A stretch of DNA of 64,000 nucleotides from Polyangiaceae bacterium. GTDB lineage: Bacteria > Myxococcota_A > Polyangia > Polyangiales > Polyangiaceae. The notes under the pieces are model-generated. The model was not told where the DNA came from and did not search any database. It worked only from the letters and a program-made list of their open reading frames with translations. This document shows, in pieces, positions 45,880-56,741 of this stretch. The translations under genes were made by a program, and so were the position numbers. The first letter of the stretch is position 1. Every line of letters starts with the position of its first letter. Location: positions 1 to 64,000 of the forward strand of contig JAICTZ010000007.1 of NCBI GenBank assembly GCA_025936115.1, written 5' to 3'.

Positions 45880-46473
45880 TCAGTGCGGCGCGTCTGCGGG
45901 CGTGTCCCAATCGCGGAGCTCGCTCCGTTCGCGGGCGCCGAGTACGAGCTCGGTCGCGCGCTCGCCCAAGCGCAGAATCACGCGCTGGAGCGCGCGCTCG
46001 CCAGCGGCAAGGGTCGCATCGACGACGGGTAACGCTGCCGCCGCATAGCGCGCGACGAGCGTCTGCCACAGCTCGCCGTCGCGCGGCGCGAGAAAGTCCG
46101 CCGCCGGAGCCTCGACGCCGAGCCGCGCGATGAGCGGCGCCTCGAGGTAGGGCAAGTCGCACGAAAGGGCGAGCGCGTGCGTGCGACCTCGCGCTTCGGC
46201 GTGTGCGAGCAGGGCACGTAGTCCGCCGAGGGGGCCGATGCCCGGGGGGTCGTCGGCGAGCGCAGGCAGACCCAAGTGAGCGTACGCCTCCGCGGCACCG
46301 ACGAGAACGATCGGTGTGCCGGGTAGCGCGTCACGGGAGCGCGCAACGAGCCGCGCGGCGAGCGTTTCGCCGCTCGGGAGCGCGAGGTTGCCTTTTGCGA
46401 CGCCGCCGAGGCGCGAGCCGCGACCGCCGACGAAAATTCCGATCACGAGTGAGGTGCGCGTGGCTTCGAGCAT
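45880..46473 (-). CDS. mobA: molybdenum cofactor guanylyltransferase
   Basis: 197 residues from ATG 46473. IFVGGRGSRLGGVAKG near residue 11 is the GTP-binding loop with its conserved Lys; DDPPGIGPLGG and SCDLPYL follow as in MobA. Adds GMP to Mo-molybdopterin to give the MGD form that the nitrate reductase requires. Convergent with moaA, divergent from modABC across 143 bp. Confidence 0.92.
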   Translation of the reverse strand: MLEATRTSLVIGIFVGGRGSRLGGVAKGNLALPSGETLAARLVARSRDALPGTPIVLVGAAEAYAHLGLPALADDPPGIGPLGGLRALLAHAEARGRTHALALSCDLPYLEAPLIARLGVEAPAADFLAPRDGELWQTLVARYAAAALPVVDATLAAGERALQRVILRLGERATELVLGARERSELRDWDTPADAPH

Positions 46474-46616
46474 GTGACTCGGCTCCGATTCACTGCTCGG
46501 AGCATGCACCGAGCCGGCGCCGCGCCCAAACTGGCTTTGGCCATAGCCCGGCAACGGAAGAAGACAGCGCGAAATTCACCGTCCATGCCCAGTGGGCGTC
46601 GGTGTAGAAAGCCTGC

Positions 46617-47435
46617 ATGAGTCTACGCAGCGCGAGGCGTGCGCTCCTCTTGTGCTGCTTCGTCACGCTCGCCGCGAGCGGCGGGTGCGGCACCAAACCA
46701 AAGGCGGGCGCGCACCCGGAGCTCACCGTGTTCGCCGCGGCGTCGCTGCGCGAAGTGTTCACGGCGCTCGCCCGCCGCTTCGAAGCGCTGCGTCCCGGCA
46801 CGCACGTGGTGCTCAGTTTCGCGGGCAGCCAGACGCTGCGCTCGCAGATCGAGCACGGCGCTCCCGCCGACGTGTTCGCGTCCGCCGACGAGCGTCACAT
46901 GACCGCGCTCGCGGCGGAAGGTCACGTCACGGCGCCGAAGTTCTTTGCGCAAAACGAGCTCGTCGTCGCGGTCTCGCGCGCAGGGGCGAGCAGCGTGCGC
47001 GAGTTTCGCCAACTACCGGACGCGACGCGCATCGTGCTCGGCGCGCCCGAGGTGCCGGTCGGCGAATACACGCGCCGGGCGCTCGAGCAGGCCAATGCCG
47101 ACCTGGGCGCCGACTTTCAGGCACGCGTCGAAGCCCACGTGGTTTCACGCGAGCCGGACGCGCGGCAGGTGCTCGCCAAAGTCGCGCTCGGCGAAGTGGA
47201 CGCGGGGATCGTTTACCGCACGGATGCGCTGGCTGCCAAAGACAAGGTCGTGATCGTGCCGATGCCGGCGGCCTACAACGTGCTCGCGAAGTACCCGGTC
47301 GCGGTCACGACGCACGCGCCGCGGGCGGAGCTCGGGCGTGCCTTCGTCGAGCTCCTGTTCTCACCCGAGGGCGCGCGGGTACTCGCCGAGAGCGGCTTTC
47401 TACCGGTGACCGGCGCGAAGGCCGACGCCCGCTGA
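46617..47435 (+). CDS. modA: molybdate ABC transporter substrate-binding protein
   Basis: 272 residues. Signal peptide with lipobox AASGGC near residue 23, then LTVFAAASLREVF and SFAGSQTLRSQI, the oxyanion-binding motifs of ModA. Captures molybdate outside the membrane. First gene of modABC; modB begins 6 bp downstream. No ModE gene or obvious ModE site was recognised upstream. Confidence 0.95.
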   Translation: MSLRSARRALLLCCFVTLAASGGCGTKPKAGAHPELTVFAAASLREVFTALARRFEALRPGTHVVLSFAGSQTLRSQIEHGAPADVFASADERHMTALAAEGHVTAPKFFAQNELVVAVSRAGASSVREFRQLPDATRIVLGAPEVPVGEYTRRALEQANADLGADFQARVEAHVVSREPDARQVLAKVALGEVDAGIVYRTDALAAKDKVVIVPMPAAYNVLAKYPVAVTTHAPRAELGRAFVELLFSPEGARVLAESGFLPVTGAKADAR

Positions 47436-47441
47436 GTCACG

Positions 47442-48257
47442 ATGGCGCCCGCTCCACGCTTTTCTCGAATCACGCTGGCGCTCGGCGCCCTCGGCAGCGC
47501 GCTGGTCGTGTTTTTGCTCTTGCCCATCGTCGGCTTGGTTTCCGGCACGAGCTTCGCCGACGCGCGCGCGGGCCTCCGTCATCCGCTGGTCGCGCCCGCG
47601 CTCGAGCTCAGCTTGGTCACGACGGCGCTCAGCGTGACGCTCGTCGTCGTGCTCGGAACGCCGCTCGCGTGGCTCGTCGCGCGCACGCCCGGACGTGCCG
47701 CGCGCTGGCTCGAGTCGTCGCTCAAACTTCCCGTCGTGCTCCCGCCGGCCGTCGCCGGGCTCGGGCTCCTGCTGGCTTTCGGCCGCGCGAGCGCGCTCGG
47801 CGGGTTGCTCGCACGTTTCGGGCTGTCCGTGCCCTTCACGACTGCCGCCGTCGTGCTCGCGCAGGTTTTCGTCGCGGCCCCCTTTTACGTCGAGGCGGCG
47901 ATTGCGGCTTTTCGGCGTTTGGACACGAGCCTGCTCGTCATCGCGCGGACGCTCGGCGCGTCACCGGTGCGCGTGCTTTTCCGCGTGGCGTTACCGCTCG
48001 CGGCGCCCGGATTGCTCTCGGGGGCAGCGCTGTGTTGGGCGCGCGCGCTCGGTGAGTTCGGCGCGACGCTGATGTTCGCGGGCAGCCTCGCCGGGCGAAC
48101 TCAAACGCTGCCGCTCGCGATCTACGCCGCGCTCGAGAGCGATCTGCGTGCGGCTCGCTCGCTCTCACTCGTGCTCGTGGTCGTGGCCTTCGCGCTGCTC
48201 GTCGCGGTCCAGAGCGCCGAACGCGCGAGCACCCGCAGCGGCGCGGAGCACGACTGA
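47442..48257 (+). CDS. modB: molybdate ABC transporter permease
   Basis: 271 residues with five or six membrane segments. LARTLGASPVRVLFRVALPLA-type EAA loop near residue 170 contacts the ATPase. PLAWLVARTPGRAARWLE near 70 and LPVVLPPAVAGLGLL near 95 are typical of ModB. Overlaps modC by one base (TGATG). Confidence 0.94.
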   Translation: MAPAPRFSRITLALGALGSALVVFLLLPIVGLVSGTSFADARAGLRHPLVAPALELSLVTTALSVTLVVVLGTPLAWLVARTPGRAARWLESSLKLPVVLPPAVAGLGLLLAFGRASALGGLLARFGLSVPFTTAAVVLAQVFVAAPFYVEAAIAAFRRLDTSLLVIARTLGASPVRVLFRVALPLAAPGLLSGAALCWARALGEFGATLMFAGSLAGRTQTLPLAIYAALESDLRAARSLSLVLVVVAFALLVAVQSAERASTRSGAEHD

Positions 48258-48970
48258 TGCTGCGCGTCGATCTCGGGGGCCACATCGGTCAGCTCCGGCT
48301 CGAGGCACGCTTCGACACGAGCCGCGGCCCGGTCGTGCTCACGGGACCGAACGGCTCCGGTAAGACGAGCCTCTTGCTCATGATCCTCGGCGTGATCGCC
48401 CCCGAGCGCGGTGAGGTGAGCCTCGACGGCACGTCCTTGTTCGACGCGCAACGGGAGGTCAACGTCGCCGTCGAGCAGCGCGCGATCGGCTACGTCCCGC
48501 AGCATTACGGCTTGTTCCCCCACCTCACGGCCGCACAAAACGTCGAATTTGCGCTCGCGTGCCACGAAGCGGCGCCGCCGCGCGCCGAACGGCGCGAGCG
48601 GGCGCTTTCGCTGCTCGCCGAGCTCGGCCTCGCGCCGTACGCCGAGCAGCGGCCGCACGCGCTCTCGGCGGGTGAACGGCAGCGCGTCGCGCTCGCGCGT
48701 GCGTTCGCTTCGGCACCCAGGGCGCTCTTACTCGACGAGCCCTTCGCCGCGCTCGACGTGGGGACGCGCCGGCAGGTGCGTGTGTTCTTGCGCGATTACC
48801 TCGAGCGCCTCGCGCTGCCGACGGTCGTCGTGAGCCACGACGCCGAGGACGCGCGCGCCGTAGGGCGGCACATCGCCGTGCTCGAAGCCGGACGCGTGGT
48901 TCAGAGCGGCAGTTGGGAGGAGCTCGCGGCGGACCCGGCGTCCGCGTTCGTGCGCGAGCTCACGTCGTAG
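48257..48970 (+). CDS. modC: molybdate ABC transporter ATPase
   Basis: 237 residues. Walker A GPNGSGKTS near residue 31, signature LSAGERQRVALA near 135 (Ala replaces the usual Gly of LSGG), Walker B LLLDEPFAALD near 158, and the switch His in VVSHDAED. Shorter than typical ModC because the C-terminal TOBE/Mop molybdate-sensing domain is absent, so ModC-level feedback by molybdate is not expected. Confidence 0.93.
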   Translation: MLRVDLGGHIGQLRLEARFDTSRGPVVLTGPNGSGKTSLLLMILGVIAPERGEVSLDGTSLFDAQREVNVAVEQRAIGYVPQHYGLFPHLTAAQNVEFALACHEAAPPRAERRERALSLLAELGLAPYAEQRPHALSAGERQRVALARAFASAPRALLLDEPFAALDVGTRRQVRVFLRDYLERLALPTVVVSHDAEDARAVGRHIAVLEAGRVVQSGSWEELAADPASAFVRELTS

Positions 48971-48981
48971 CTCCGCAACGT

Positions 48982-49006
48982 GCGGCGACGTGCCCTAACG
49001 TGCCGC
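48982..49006. terminator. hairpin between modC and nadE
   Basis: GCGGCGACG (48982-48990) pairs with CGTGCCGC (48999-49006) with one bulge, followed by short GCCGTGCCGC repeats to about 49030. It lies between convergent genes. No T-run, so weakly supported as a terminator. Confidence 0.35.
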
Positions 49007-49049
49007 GCCGTGCCGCGCCGTGCGGCGCCGTGCGCGATCCCGCCCGAGC

Positions 49050-51029
49050 TCAGTCGTCTTCGTCGAGCGCGGCGAGTTCGCGCTCGAACCCGCCCGAGAG
49101 GATCGGAAAGCGATACCAGGTCTTCGGATCGAGGCTCTCGTCGTCCACGTGGAAGCTCGGCGCGTAGCGCTCACGCTTCCACTGATTTTGCGAGAACAGG
49201 CGGAAAAAACGCCGAACCCACACGACGAGCGTCGCGCGCGCGTGCGCCGGGAACTCGACGCCGAGCTGCCCGAGGATTTCCCGCGGCGAGCGCTTGTCGC
49301 GAATTGCCGCGCGCTCGATCGCGTCGAGCACGTCGTACGGCATCAGATCCCGCTCGTCGGTCTGTTCCGCGCTCGGCGGGCGCAGCTCGGCCGTAGGCGC
49401 CTGCTCGTTCACCGCGCGGAGCGCCGGGATCGGTCCGAGCCCGACTGGCCCCTCGCGCTCGAGCCAGCGCAAGTACGAGCGCACGAAATTCTTGTCGATG
49501 CCGGCAATCGGGCTCAAGCCGCCGGCCGTGTCGCCGTCCATCGTTGCGTAGCCGACAGCGGCTTCCGAGCGGTTGCTCGTCGCGAGCAGCAGCGCTCGTT
49601 CGACGTTGGCAATGAGCCAGACGCTCGGTGCGCGCACGCGCGCCTGGATGTTCTGAAGCGCAACGTCGTGCTTTTCCCAGTCGAAGGTCGAGCCGAGCGC
49701 GGTTTCGATGCGGCTGCGATAGCCGAGCACGAGCTCTTCGACGTCGAGCTCGAGGTGCCGCGCGCCGATCGCCGTCGCGACTTCCCGAGCGGCGCGTCGC
49801 GTGGTCTCGGAGCTGTGCGCCGTGGCTTGGTAGGCCGTCGTGAGCAGCCGAGCTACGAGCGCCTCCGGCGTCGCCGGGCATTCGGGCGGCAGAAACGGCA
49901 GCCGCTCGACGAGCCCTTCGGGGCCCAAAGCCGTGAATGCCAGGCGAACCATCATCGCCACGAGACAGGCGACGAGGGCGGAATCGGCGCCCCCGCTCAA
50001 GGAAACGACGAACCCGCGCGAGCCCGTCTTGCGCAAGTAATCGAAGAGGCCGAGCGTGAGCGCGCGCGTGAGCTCTTCCTCTTTCGCGTAAGGGCCCTTT
50101 TCCCAGCCGGTTTCCTCGAGCGGGCGACTCGGGCTCGTGGCTGCCGGGTAGTTGAACGTGACCTTGACGCGCGCGTCAGCCGGTTCGCTCAGGTTCGGCT
50201 GATAGCTCGAGAGCGCGCCCTGCCGCACGTCGCCGAGATCGAGGTCGACGACGGCCGTCGCGAGCTCGACGGAGCGCAGCGAGAAACGCGGCGCCTTGCC
50301 GACGAGTGCGCCGCCAGCAGCGATGAGCGCGTCGCCGTCGTAAATGGCGCGCCCGGCTTCGTTGCCGAGCAAATTCGAGTACACGTACGCCACGCCGAAC
50401 GCGCGCGATCCCTCGAGGACCAATCGCTTTCGCACCTCGTGCTTGCAAAACGCGAAGTGGCTCGCGCTCGGATTCAGGATCACGTCGACCGCGTCGAGCG
50501 AGAGTTCCGCGCCGGGCCGCTTCGCCGCCCAGGCGTCCTCGCAAATCTCGAAACCGATGCGCACACCGCCCACGTCGAACACGTAATCGCCGAGCGGGAG
50601 CTCCTGCCCACGCACCTCGACGTGCGTGCGCGTGCCGGCCGGCCAAGGCTTGAACCAGCGCGGCTCGTAGTGGATGCCGTCGCCCGCGAGCGATCGTTTG
50701 GCGACGAAACCGAGCAGTCGGCCGTCGGCGGCGAGCGCGCAGGCGTTGAACACGGCCTTGGCGTGTTGGAGCGGCAGGCCGAAGCTCACCACCATGCCGC
50801 GCGTTTCCGGCAGCACCTCCATGAGGATGTCGAGCGCGGTCTCGCGGACGAAGGGCGCTAAAAATGCGTCTTCACAGCCGTAGCCCGTGATGCAGAGCTC
50901 CGGCAGACACAGAATGCCGACTCCGGCCGCGCGCGCCGTATGGATGGCCGCGACGATGTTCTTCTGATTGACCGCCCAAGCGAGGGGCGTCTGGTTCAGC
51001 GCGGCAGCAGCGACCTTGAGGAGCCTCAA
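49050..51029 (-). CDS. nadE: NAD+ synthase, glutamine-hydrolysing
   Basis: 659 residues, TTG start. The N-terminal nitrilase-like glutaminase (about 1-275) shows the Glu-Lys-Cys triad: Glu in LPELCITGYG, Lys in RWFKPW region and Cys in FEICEDAW. The C-terminal ammonia-dependent synthase (about 310-640) has the PP-loop SLSGGADSAL and EAAVGYATMDGDTAGGLSPI. Makes NAD+ from deamido-NAD+ and glutamine. Full length for the two-domain form. Probably monocistronic. Confidence 0.94.
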   Translation of the reverse strand: MRLLKVAAAALNQTPLAWAVNQKNIVAAIHTARAAGVGILCLPELCITGYGCEDAFLAPFVRETALDILMEVLPETRGMVVSFGLPLQHAKAVFNACALAADGRLLGFVAKRSLAGDGIHYEPRWFKPWPAGTRTHVEVRGQELPLGDYVFDVGGVRIGFEICEDAWAAKRPGAELSLDAVDVILNPSASHFAFCKHEVRKRLVLEGSRAFGVAYVYSNLLGNEAGRAIYDGDALIAAGGALVGKAPRFSLRSVELATAVVDLDLGDVRQGALSSYQPNLSEPADARVKVTFNYPAATSPSRPLEETGWEKGPYAKEEELTRALTLGLFDYLRKTGSRGFVVSLSGGADSALVACLVAMMVRLAFTALGPEGLVERLPFLPPECPATPEALVARLLTTAYQATAHSSETTRRAAREVATAIGARHLELDVEELVLGYRSRIETALGSTFDWEKHDVALQNIQARVRAPSVWLIANVERALLLATSNRSEAAVGYATMDGDTAGGLSPIAGIDKNFVRSYLRWLEREGPVGLGPIPALRAVNEQAPTAELRPPSAEQTDERDLMPYDVLDAIERAAIRDKRSPREILGQLGVEFPAHARATLVVWVRRFFRLFSQNQWKRERYAPSFHVDDESLDPKTWYRFPILSGGFERELAALDEDD

Positions 51030-51079
51030 CCTGACGATTGCTTACCACGAGCCGGCGAGCGCCGAGCGAGCGGCGACGC

Positions 51080-51403
51080 TCAGGACGGCGCGCTCAACCG
51101 AAACCAGAGCGACCGTTCCGTTCCGCAGCTCCGGCATTTGAGCCTTGCGCGCCGCAGTCGGCCGCTTTCGCCGGCGTGCGCTGTGTGCTCGACGAGCTCG
51201 AACGGCTCGTCGCAGCGGGGGCAGCGCACGCCACGCGCTCGCGGTTCGATCACGGCGGCCGTCACGACTTCGATCGGCCGCACCTCGCTCCCGCCCGGCT
51301 CCGAGTCGAGCAGCGCCGTCCGCGCGCGCACGAGCTTTTCGCTCATGGCGCGCCAGCGGCGCTCGAGCGTCCGAGGACGGGGAGTGCGTTTGGGGCGAGA
51401 CAT
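51080..51403 (-). CDS. small zinc-ribbon protein, unknown
   Basis: 107 residues. CPRC near 61 and CRSC near 91 make a four-Cys zinc ribbon preceded by a basic, helical N-terminus (SRPKRTPRPRTLERRW). No other domain. May bind nucleic acid or protein. Located 50 bp upstream of nadE on the same strand. Confidence 0.55.
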   Translation of the reverse strand: MSRPKRTPRPRTLERRWRAMSEKLVRARTALLDSEPGGSEVRPIEVVTAAVIEPRARGVRCPRCDEPFELVEHTAHAGESGRLRRARLKCRSCGTERSLWFRLSAPS

Positions 51404-51451
51404 GCGCTCACGAGGCCGCGCGGGCCTCGCCCCTCGAGCATAGCGCTCGAA

Positions 51452-52471
51452 TCAGTGCGGCGCGCCGCCGGAAATCCAGTTCTGGATCGTGTCGAGCTCG
51501 ACCGTCGTCAGGCACTTGGACGGTGTGTTCGAGCAGCCGGCTGGCATGCGGTTGCCGCAGCCGGGCACGTCGGACGTGAGCTTCGTGATGAGGAAGCTAC
51601 TCGCAACGTTGCTCGGGACGACGAGAACGTCACCCACGCAGGTCGCGGTGCCGGCGGGCAACGCGGTCGTAAGGTTCGTGTACAACTCCGCGTCGGTGAG
51701 CGTCGCCGGCGTGGCGGGGTTGCAGCTCGAAGCGCCACCACTGCCCGCGGAGTTTCCGCCCGCGCCGCCGCCTGCCGAGTTTCCGCCCGCGCCGCCGCCT
51801 GCCGAGTTTCCGCCCGCACCAGCGCCGCCAGTGCCGCACACTGCGGCAATATCCGTGAGCTTCACACGGTTTGCAGCGTTGCCGACGCCGTTGTGGCAAC
51901 TACCGCAGCGCGCGTCGAACACGGTGCGGACCGCGGCAAACGCCGGCGTCGCCGCGCCCCCGCCCGAGCCGCTCATGCCGGCGCTCGTGCCCGCGCCGCC
52001 GCTGACACCGGCGTGACCGCCAACGCCCGTGCCGCTGTGACCAGCGTTCGCGGTCGTGCCGCCCGTGCTGGGCGCCTCGCCACCTTGGCCGCCGCCACCC
52101 TCACCGCCGGCGCCCGCAAACTCGCCGCCTTGGCCGCCGCCGGCTTCGTTCGTCGTGCCGCCCGTGCCGGTGCCACCCGTGCCGGTGCCACCGGTAGCAG
52201 TCCCAGCAACGCCGGTGCCACCGGTTCCGGAGCTCGCGCCCGTGCCGCTACCGCCGCCCGTGCCGCCACCGCCTTTGCCGGCCGTCGAGGTGCCTCCGGA
52301 GCCCGCCTTCGAACCGGCGCTGCCACCCTTGCCAGCGCTCCCGCTCTTGCCCGCGGCACCGCCTTTGCCACCCTTGCCGCTCGTCGTGCCGCCCGAGTCG
52401 TCGTCACCGCCGCAGCGGAGCACGGCCGTTGCCAGTAGGGTCAAGATGATGGCGGAATTTAGGCGTCGCAT
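51452..52471 (-). CDS. glycine-repeat lipoprotein with CxxCH haem motif
   Basis: 339 residues from ATG 52471. Signal peptide with a Cys near residue 20 (AVLRC), an imperfect lipobox. Residues about 22-175 are Gly/Ser/Thr/Ala low-complexity. A cytochrome-c-like motif CGSCHNG lies near 192, then 9-residue repeats GGNSAGGGA encoded by a 27-bp minisatellite, then a Cys-containing domain ending WISGGAPH, as in planctomycete-type cytochrome-like domains of myxobacterial lipoproteins. Haem attachment is predicted from the motif only; CGN-RMP and a C-terminal WI are typical of that domain. Confidence 0.75.
   Translation of the reverse strand: MRRLNSAIILTLLATAVLRCGGDDDSGGTTSGKGGKGGAAGKSGSAGKGGSAGSKAGSGGTSTAGKGGGGTGGGSGTGASSGTGGTGVAGTATGGTGTGGTGTGGTTNEAGGGQGGEFAGAGGEGGGGQGGEAPSTGGTTANAGHSGTGVGGHAGVSGGAGTSAGMSGSGGGAATPAFAAVRTVFDARCGSCHNGVGNAANRVKLTDIAAVCGTGGAGAGGNSAGGGAGGNSAGGGAGGNSAGSGGASSCNPATPATLTDAELYTNLTTALPAGTATCVGDVLVVPSNVASSFLITKLTSDVPGCGNRMPAGCSNTPSKCLTTVELDTIQNWISGGAPH
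51747..51827. repeat. 27-bp in-frame minisatellite
   Basis: Three 27-bp units (51747, 51774, 51801) differing at a few bases, each containing GAGTTTCCGCCCGC. The period is a multiple of 3 and encodes GGNSAGGGA-type repeats in the lipoprotein on the minus strand. Confidence 0.85.
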
Positions 52472-52694
52472 GGCGGTTCTCTCTTTCGTTCCTCGCATTG
52501 GCGCGCAACGTGCGCGAGCGGGCCCGTAGCGGACCCCTTCCAAGTGCGGGCACGTCATTACATCGGCTGAGCCCGACAGGGAAGATGTGCTTTGTTTGAT
52601 TGTCCGCTGGGTGGTCCCCGCCCGCGCGGGAACGACTTGCCGATGGCAAAAAATGCCCAATGGGCTAGAGCACGCGTTTCAACGGAAGGCCGGA

Positions 52695-53609
52695 ATGACT
52701 CCCAGCACGCGCGCCACCATCAGCCAGGTACTGCAAGAGAATCCAGTGGTGTTGTATATGAAGGGCACGCGGGCTGCACCGCAGTGCGGATTTTCGGCGC
52801 GCGTCGTCGAGATCCTCGACGGCCTACTCACCGACTATCGAACGGTGGACGTGCTGGGCGACCCCGCTCTGCGGGAGGGCATCAAGGAATTTTCGTCGTG
52901 GCCGACGATCCCGCAGCTTTACGTGCGCGGGGAGTTCGTGGGCGGCTCCGACATCGTGACGGCGCTCTATGAGTCGGGTGAGCTCAGCGAGAAGCTCGGT
53001 GAGCTCGTTTCGGTGCGCGCCCCGCACATCACCGTCACGGAAGCCGCGCGCGACGAGCTGGCTCGAGCGCTCGAAGCCGAAAGCGAATGCATCCGCCTCG
53101 ACGTGAGTCCGACCTTCGAGCACGACCTCGCCGTCGGTGTGCCCGATCCGAAGGATCTGGTCGTCGATGCGGGCGGTATTCGCGTGTCGCTGCCGCGCAG
53201 CACCGCAGCGCGAGCGGACGGCATCCGCATCGATCTCGTGCAGACCCCCGAAGGGCCCGCTTTCAAGATCGACAACCCGAACGAGCCCGCCCGCGTCAAA
53301 CGCTTGAGTCCCGCCGAGCTCCACGCGCGGCTCACGCGCGGTGACGACCTCTTGCTCGTCGACGTGCGCACGCCCGAGGAGCGAGAAACTGCTCGAATCG
53401 AGGGCAGCCACCTGCTCGACGCCGCGCTTCACGACGAGATCGGCAAGGGTTCGCGCGAGCGCACCATCGTCGTCTACTGCCACCACGGCTCACGCAGCGA
53501 GCGCGCCGCGCAGGAGCTCGCGCAGCAGGGATTTCGCGACGTGTACAATCTCGTCGGCGGCATCAATGCTTGGTCGATGGACGTTGATCCCGACGTGCCG
53601 ATGTATTGA
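52695..53609 (+). CDS. fusion of CGFS glutaredoxin, degenerate A-type carrier and rhodanese
   Basis: 304 residues from ATG 52695. Residues about 5-100 are a Grx4-type monothiol glutaredoxin with active site APQCGFSARVVEIL; such proteins bind [2Fe-2S] clusters. About 108-205 resemble IscA/HesB (HITVTEAARDELARAL; FKIDNPNEPARV) but lack the Cys ligands normally found there. About 212-304 are a rhodanese with active-site loop YCHHGSRS and VYNLVGGINAW. Suggests one chain handling sulfur delivery and Fe-S cluster carriage, with the A-type part kept as a scaffold. Divergent from the CxxCH lipoprotein gene. Confidence 0.88.
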   Translation: MTPSTRATISQVLQENPVVLYMKGTRAAPQCGFSARVVEILDGLLTDYRTVDVLGDPALREGIKEFSSWPTIPQLYVRGEFVGGSDIVTALYESGELSEKLGELVSVRAPHITVTEAARDELARALEAESECIRLDVSPTFEHDLAVGVPDPKDLVVDAGGIRVSLPRSTAARADGIRIDLVQTPEGPAFKIDNPNEPARVKRLSPAELHARLTRGDDLLLVDVRTPEERETARIEGSHLLDAALHDEIGKGSRERTIVVYCHHGSRSERAAQELAQQGFRDVYNLVGGINAWSMDVDPDVPMY

Positions 53610-53700
53610 CTGCTGGCCGCGCGTAGCAGCGCGCTAGCGCTACTTCGCGAGTCTTTGGCAGGAGCAGATATCGATCGGCGTGAGTGGCGGGCGAGTGGGT

Positions 53701-55617
<1,917 letters not shown>

Positions 55618-55833
55618 GCGGCCGCATTCTGGTCGGCACCCGCGGATCCGTCGAGCCGTAAACGCCCGGACCGCGCTTTGCCGCGCGAGGGCCGCTCACG
55701 CGCCGCTCGCCTTGCCCACCTCTCGCTACACATGAGTTGCCGGTGGTAGAGACTACCTTGGTCGTTCAATCGCGCTCGGCACGACGCGAAGGCGAGACGT
55801 CCAGTAGCGAGCTTGGTAAGTTCAGAAGCTCAC

Positions 55834-56622
55834 ATGTCCGACGGGTTCGAGACCATCGAATTGGTGCCGGCGAAGCAGCGCCGCTCACGCCTCGGTTGCT
55901 TGGGGTGGATCTTGTTGCTGCTCGTGCTCGGGGCGGTGGCCGCGCTCGTCAAGTACGTCTACCTGCCGCTCCGCGCCGAGCGCGCTCGGCTCGAACAGCA
56001 GGTGCACGCCGGCGTCGAGCGTGAGAAGGGGCTCCAAAAATCGCTCGCCGATGCGCAAGCGCACGCGACGGAGCTCACGACGGCACGGGAGCAACTATCG
56101 GGCAAGCTCGCCGAAACGGAAGCCGAGCGCGAGAAGCTCGAGGGAGAGCTCAAGCGCGTCCAGAACGAGCTTGCCGCGATTTTGCAGCCGGAAATCAGCG
56201 CCGGTAACGTTCGCATCCGACGGCGCGGCAACGAGCTCGTCGTCGACGTTTCAGACCAAGTGCTCTTCGACTCCGGACACGCCGACGTGAGCGAAGGCGG
56301 CCAGAAAGTGCTCGCCGAGGTCGCGCCGAGCCTCGCGCGGCTCAAGGGCTACACGATTCAGGTCGCCGGCCACACCGATCGCACCCGCGTCGTGAACCCA
56401 GAGACCCGCGAGCGCTTCCCGACCAATTGGGAGCTCTCGACGGCACGCGCCACCAATGTGGTCCGCTACCTCGAAGAACGAGGGAAAATTCCCGGCACGC
56501 GCCTGGAGGCCGCCGGTTTCGCGGAGTTTCGTCCCGTGGCGGGCAACGCGACGGCTGAGGAGCGCCAAAAGAACCGGCGCATCGAGCTCGTTTTGATTCC
56601 CGCAGGAGCTCCGAGTCAGTAA
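55834..56622 (+). CDS. OmpA/MotB-like peptidoglycan-binding protein with coiled coil
   Basis: 262 residues from ATG 55834. One inner-membrane segment near 28-45, a long coiled coil about 50-120, then an OmpA C-terminal domain (about 130-258) with VLFDSGHADVSEGG, VAGHTDRT and LSTARATNVVRYL, the pattern that binds diaminopimelate of peptidoglycan. With a single cytoplasmic-membrane helix it probably spans from membrane to wall, as in MotB or related stators, though no MotA is nearby. Confidence 0.88.
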   Translation: MSDGFETIELVPAKQRRSRLGCLGWILLLLVLGAVAALVKYVYLPLRAERARLEQQVHAGVEREKGLQKSLADAQAHATELTTAREQLSGKLAETEAEREKLEGELKRVQNELAAILQPEISAGNVRIRRRGNELVVDVSDQVLFDSGHADVSEGGQKVLAEVAPSLARLKGYTIQVAGHTDRTRVVNPETRERFPTNWELSTARATNVVRYLEERGKIPGTRLEAAGFAEFRPVAGNATAEERQKNRRIELVLIPAGAPSQ

Positions 56623-56741
56623 AGCCCCGGCGCGAATTCGCGAGGGCAAGCCGCTACGGGGGCGCCAAAGCGCCACGCGAAGCACCACGAGCTCGGACGC
56701 CGCAGCGTTCGGAGTGGCATCGAACTTGCTCGGGCGACCGT

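Noticed and set aside
52608-52636. GTGGTCCCCGCCCGCGCGGGAACGAC resembling a type I-E CRISPR repeat
   Set aside because: Only one copy occurs; there is no second repeat, no spacer and no cas gene in the window.
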